Assembly: GCF_000310245.1 (NCBI RefSeq)
Contig: NC_020505.1
Location: forward strand, 2,080,001-2,144,000
Length of the DNA: 64,000 bases
DNA from: Candidatus Sulfuricurvum sp. RIFRC-1
Lineage (GTDB): Bacteria > Campylobacterota > Campylobacteria > Campylobacterales > Sulfurimonadaceae
Direction: 5' to 3'
Positions within the stretch are counted from its first letter, which is position 1. Each line of letters starts with the position of its first letter. The notes beneath the pieces are model-generated. The model worked only from the letters and a program-made list of their open reading frames with translations. It ran no database searches and was not told the DNA's origin. Positions 52,546 through 64,000 of this stretch are shown here, piece by piece. The position numbers were made by a program, and so were the translations under genes.

Positions 52546-54630
52546 TTAGCTGTTACGCTTTTTGATGATCTCTTCGGCAACGTTACGTGGAACTTCTTCG
52601 TAATGATCGAATTCCATAGAGTAACTTGCACGTCCTTGTGTCGCTGAACGAAGGTCAGTTGAATAACCGAACATTTCAGACAATGGTACGAACGCGTCAA
52701 CAATTTTGTTACCTGAACGGTCACCCATGTTGTTAACTTGTCCGCGACGGCGGTTAAGGTCACCGATAACGTCACCCATGAAGTTCTCAGGAACTTCAAC
52801 TTCAACTTTCATCATAGGTTCAAGGATAGCTGGGTTTGCTTTACGCGCACCCTCTTTGAAGCCCATAGAAGCAGCGAGTTTAAACGCCATCTCATTCGAG
52901 TCAACCTCATGGTATGAACCATCATACAATGCAACTTCGATATCCTCGATCGGGTAACCCGCGAGAACACCTTTTTGCATTGCTTCTTTACACCCTTTTT
53001 CAACAGCAGGAACGTATTCTTTTGGAATAACCCCACCTTTGATTTCGTTGTGGAAGATATAACCTGTCCCCGGTACGCCCGGCTTGATGCGGAGATAAAC
53101 GTGACCGAATTGTCCACGTCCACCTGATTGTTTCGCGTATTTGTACTCTTGGTTAACTTCGGCACGGATAGATTCACGGTATGCAACCTGAGGAGCACCC
53201 ACTTCCGCTTCAACTTTAAATTCACGGAACATACGGTCAACAAGAATCTCAAGGTGAAGCTCACCCATACCAGAAATAATTGTTTGGCCTGTTTCTTCGT
53301 CTGTGTGAACACGGAACGATGGATCTTCCGCCGCTAGTTTTGCTAACGCGATACCCATTTTTTCCTGGTCTACTTTTGTTTTAGGCTCAACCGCAACCGA
53401 GATAACCGGCTCAGGGAAGTGCATACGCTCAAGAACAAGACGTTCACGCTCATCACACAATGTGTCACCCGTAGTTGTATCTTTAAGACCGACAACCGCA
53501 CCGATTTCACCCGCGTAGAGAGATTTAATCTCTTCACGTTTGTTCGCGTGCATTTTAACGATACGTCCGATGCGCTCTTTTTTACCTTTAATGGTATTGT
53601 AAGCATACGTACCTGATTCGAGAACACCACGGTAAACGCGTACGAAAGTAAGCTGTCCAACGAATGGGTCAGTCATGATTTTGAACGCAAGACCGGCGAA
53701 TGGAGCATCGTCTGTTGATTCAACATCAACTTCAACCTCTTCATCGTCTTCCATTGTCCCTTTGATCGCCGCAACTTCAAGTGGTGAAGGAAGGTAATCA
53801 ACAACCGCGTCAAGAAGAGTTTGAACCCCTTTGTTTTTAAACGCAGTACCACATGTCATAGGAATAATTTCCATTTTAAGACATCCGGCTTTAATCCCGC
53901 GCATGATCTCTTCGTTGCTAAGTTCACCCTCTTCGAAGAATTTCTCCATCAAAGTATCGTCACCCTCAGCAGCCGCTTCCATCATTTGTGCACGGTATTT
54001 ATTGGAAATTTCTACCATATCGGCAGGAATTTCTGCTTCATGATAGTTTGAACCCATAGCCGCATCTTCGTCCCAAAGGATTGCTTTCATTTTAACGAGA
54101 TCTACAATCCCTTTAAATTGATCTTCAGCACCGATTGGGAGTTGAATAGCGATTGGGTTCGCTTTAAGACGTGCACGGATTTGCTCTTCTACGTTATAGA
54201 AATCAGCTCCGGTACGGTCCATTTTGTTTACGAAAACCATACGAGGAACCCCGTAACGGTTTGCTTGACGCCATACTGTCTCAGATTGTGGTTGAACCCC
54301 ACCAACTGCACAGAATACGGCTACTGCACCATCAAGTACACGCATAGAACGCTCAACTTCAATGGTGAAGTCAACGTGGCCCGGAGTGTCGATGATGTTA
54401 ATTTGTTTACCGCTCCACTCACATGTTGTTGCAGCAGAAGTGATCGTGATACCACGCTCTTGCTCTTGCTCCATCCAGTCCATAGTTGCAGCACCTTCGT
54501 GAACCTCACCGATTTTGTGTGATACACCGGTGTAGAACAAGATACGCTCAGTTGTGGTCGTTTTACCCGCGTCGATGTGAGCGGCGATACCGATGTTTCT
54601 TACGTCTTCAAGTTTATGGGATCTTGCCAT
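52546..54630 (-). CDS. fusA: elongation factor G
   Basis: 694-aa translocase GTPase. G-motifs: AHIDAGKTT (G1), the Thr in ITITSAATT (G2), DTPGHVDF (G3), NKMDRTG (G4) and CGTAFKNKG-type context later. Domains II-V follow to [21 protein letters not shown]. Last gene of rpsL-rpsG-fusA; tuf does not follow, unlike in enterobacteria. Length normal. Confidence 0.98.
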   Translation of the reverse strand: MARSHKLEDVRNIGIAAHIDAGKTTTTERILFYTGVSHKIGEVHEGAATMDWMEQEQERGITITSAATTCEWSGKQINIIDTPGHVDFTIEVERSMRVLDGAVAVFCAVGGVQPQSETVWRQANRYGVPRMVFVNKMDRTGADFYNVEEQIRARLKANPIAIQLPIGAEDQFKGIVDLVKMKAILWDEDAAMGSNYHEAEIPADMVEISNKYRAQMMEAAAEGDDTLMEKFFEEGELSNEEIMRGIKAGCLKMEIIPMTCGTAFKNKGVQTLLDAVVDYLPSPLEVAAIKGTMEDDEEVEVDVESTDDAPFAGLAFKIMTDPFVGQLTFVRVYRGVLESGTYAYNTIKGKKERIGRIVKMHANKREEIKSLYAGEIGAVVGLKDTTTGDTLCDERERLVLERMHFPEPVISVAVEPKTKVDQEKMGIALAKLAAEDPSFRVHTDEETGQTIISGMGELHLEILVDRMFREFKVEAEVGAPQVAYRESIRAEVNQEYKYAKQSGGRGQFGHVYLRIKPGVPGTGYIFHNEIKGGVIPKEYVPAVEKGCKEAMQKGVLAGYPIEDIEVALYDGSYHEVDSNEMAFKLAASMGFKEGARKANPAILEPMMKVEVEVPENFMGDVIGDLNRRRGQVNNMGDRSGNKIVDAFVPLSEMFGYSTDLRSATQGRASYSMEFDHYEEVPRNVAEEIIKKRNS

Positions 54631-54705
54631 GAAATAGCCCTTAATAGAGTTTATATGTGGATAGGGGAATGATAACCCGAGAGGGTCATCAAAAGGTTAC
54701 AAATC

Positions 54706-55203
<498 letters not shown>

Positions 55204-55247
55204 TCAAAATAGGGTCATCAGAAACCCAATCTTGTCAGACTAGTTGA

Positions 55248-55628
55248 TTATTTTTTAGCCTTAGCTTTTTTCGTTCCGTATTTAGAACGAGATACTTTAC
55301 GGTCTTTAACACCCGCAGTATCGAGAGCACCACGTACGATATGGTATTTTACCCCTGGTAAGTCTTTTACACGACCACCACGAACAAGAACGATCGAGTG
55401 CTCCTGCAAGTTGTGACCCTCACCACCGATATAACTAATAACTTCAAACCCAGAAGTCAAACGAACTTTAGCAACTTTACGAAGCGCCGAGTTCGGTTTT
55501 TTAGGGGTTGTAGTATATACACGAGTACATACACCACGACGTTGTGGGCATGACACCAAAGCGGGTGATTTTGATTTTTTCACTACCGCTTGTCGCTCTT
55601 TACGAATAAGTTGGTTGATTGTTGGCAC
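55248..55628 (-). CDS. rpsL: 30S ribosomal protein S12
   Basis: 126-aa S12 at the decoding centre. [15 protein letters not shown] at the start, [20 protein letters not shown] and [24 protein letters not shown]. The Lys residues at the usual streptomycin-resistance positions (TPKKPNS and GRVKDLPG) are wild type. First gene of the str operon. Confidence 0.98.
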   Translation of the reverse strand: MPTINQLIRKERQAVVKKSKSPALVSCPQRRGVCTRVYTTTPKKPNSALRKVAKVRLTSGFEVISYIGGEGHNLQEHSIVLVRGGRVKDLPGVKYHIVRGALDTAGVKDRKVSRSKYGTKKAKAKK

Positions 55629-55763
55629 ACAATCTCCTTTGTTGAAATGTTCCAGTAGAATTTTAATCCGCTACTTAAAGGGGACTAATAAACGCGCAAT
55701 AATAGCTAATTTTTGATTAATTTGAGCTTATTTTAAGGAAGTTGTAAGAGAGAAGAAGCATAT

Positions 55764-55819
55764 TGCGCACAAGTGCGCATGAGTCTACTGCTGAAGTAAA
55801 CTCGAGCTGCTAGTGCAGC
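55764..55819. other. structured intergenic element between rpoC and rpsL
   Basis: Three consecutive potential hairpins: TGCGCAC/GTGCGCA (55764-55779, 2-nt loop), GAGTCTAC/GTAAACTC (55781-55803, loop TGCTGAA) and GCTGC/GCAGC (55806-55819). The order and loop resemble the element at 12709-12784. It lies in the 213-nt spacer, downstream of a -10 box, so it would be in the leader RNA of rpsL-rpsG-fusA. Confidence 0.5.
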
Positions 55820-55833
55820 CAGCGTTTTCAGAA

Positions 55834-55839
55834 ATTATA
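55834..55839 (-). promoter_or_regulatory. -10 box TATAAT for rpsL-rpsG-fusA
   Basis: Minus-strand AGCTATAATTTC directly behind the rpoC stop codon (55842-55844). It shares the GCTATAATTT context with the promoters at 10134 and 10685. It would give the str genes an internal start separate from rpoBC, with a leader of about 190 nt. Confidence 0.5.
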
Positions 55840-55841
55840 GC

Positions 55842-64000
<8,159 letters not shown>

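Noticed and set aside
54118-54522. Plus-strand frame opposite fusA
   Set aside because: Shadow of a highly expressed gene; the composition mirrors its codons.

Overview
This window looks like the chromosome of a Campylobacterota (epsilonproteobacterial) chemolithotroph of the Sulfuricurvum/Sulfurimonas type. The reasons are gene order (rpoB-rpoC-rpsL-rpsG-fusA on one strand; flgB-flgC-fliE next to a class B penicillin-binding protein and ftsW-murG), small c-type cytochromes and a di-heme peroxidase, GCTATAAT-type -10 boxes, and a sigma-54-like site in front of flgB. The genus is an inference from protein and gene-order impressions; no search was run. The window is almost fully coding, with many 1-20 nt gene overlaps, and both ends cut a gene (recD2 at the left, rpoB at the right).

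Layout. 0-4.6 kb: RecD2-type helicase (3' part), di-heme cytochrome c peroxidase, L,D-transpeptidase-like protein, GNAT acetyltransferase. 4.6-8.7 kb: a tightly overlapping four-gene set with an NhaC-type antiporter that apparently starts at ATA, an OmpR-family regulator, a histidine kinase and an exported, probably outer-membrane protein. 8.7-13.5 kb: a small cytochrome c, a haem-less periplasmic protein, two small coiled-coil/ZapA-like proteins, a DUF2721 protein, uvrB, a DedA protein and tRNA-Gln. 13.5-21.8 kb (minus strand): PBP1A, an orphan ABC ATPase, bioF, an M48 lipoprotein peptidase, maf, a membrane protein and alaS.

21.8-25.25 kb is the accessory region. It holds a DUF4160-DUF2442 pair, an orphan DUF2442 gene between two copies of a short direct repeat, and an AT-rich three-gene minus-strand operon: a 391-aa protein with an HEPN-like R-N-x3-H motif, a membrane-anchored helical protein and a stand-alone receiver protein. 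Dispersed palindromic repeats flank it. This operon is my best candidate for an undescribed system, possibly defensive. 25.25-26.9 kb is leuA.

27.0-42.6 kb is one long, near-gapless operon for an MSHA-like type IV pilus: a giant MshQ-like LamG adhesin first, four pilin-like proteins, a GspL/PilMN-like protein, PilO-like, MshK-like, the secretin, an ExeA-type ATPase, a TPR protein, the MshE motor with tandem c-di-GMP-binding (MshEN) motifs, MshG, and an unlisted 31-aa membrane microprotein at the end. 42.6-49.3 kb: murG-ftsW, flgB-flgC-fliE-ftsI, a LEA-like lipoprotein and panC. 49.3-52.5 kb: prfB, bpt, an FAH-family enzyme and sodB. 52.5-64 kb: fusA, rpsG, rpsL, rpoC and the 3' part of rpoB, with a promoter and a structured intergenic element between rpoC and rpsL.
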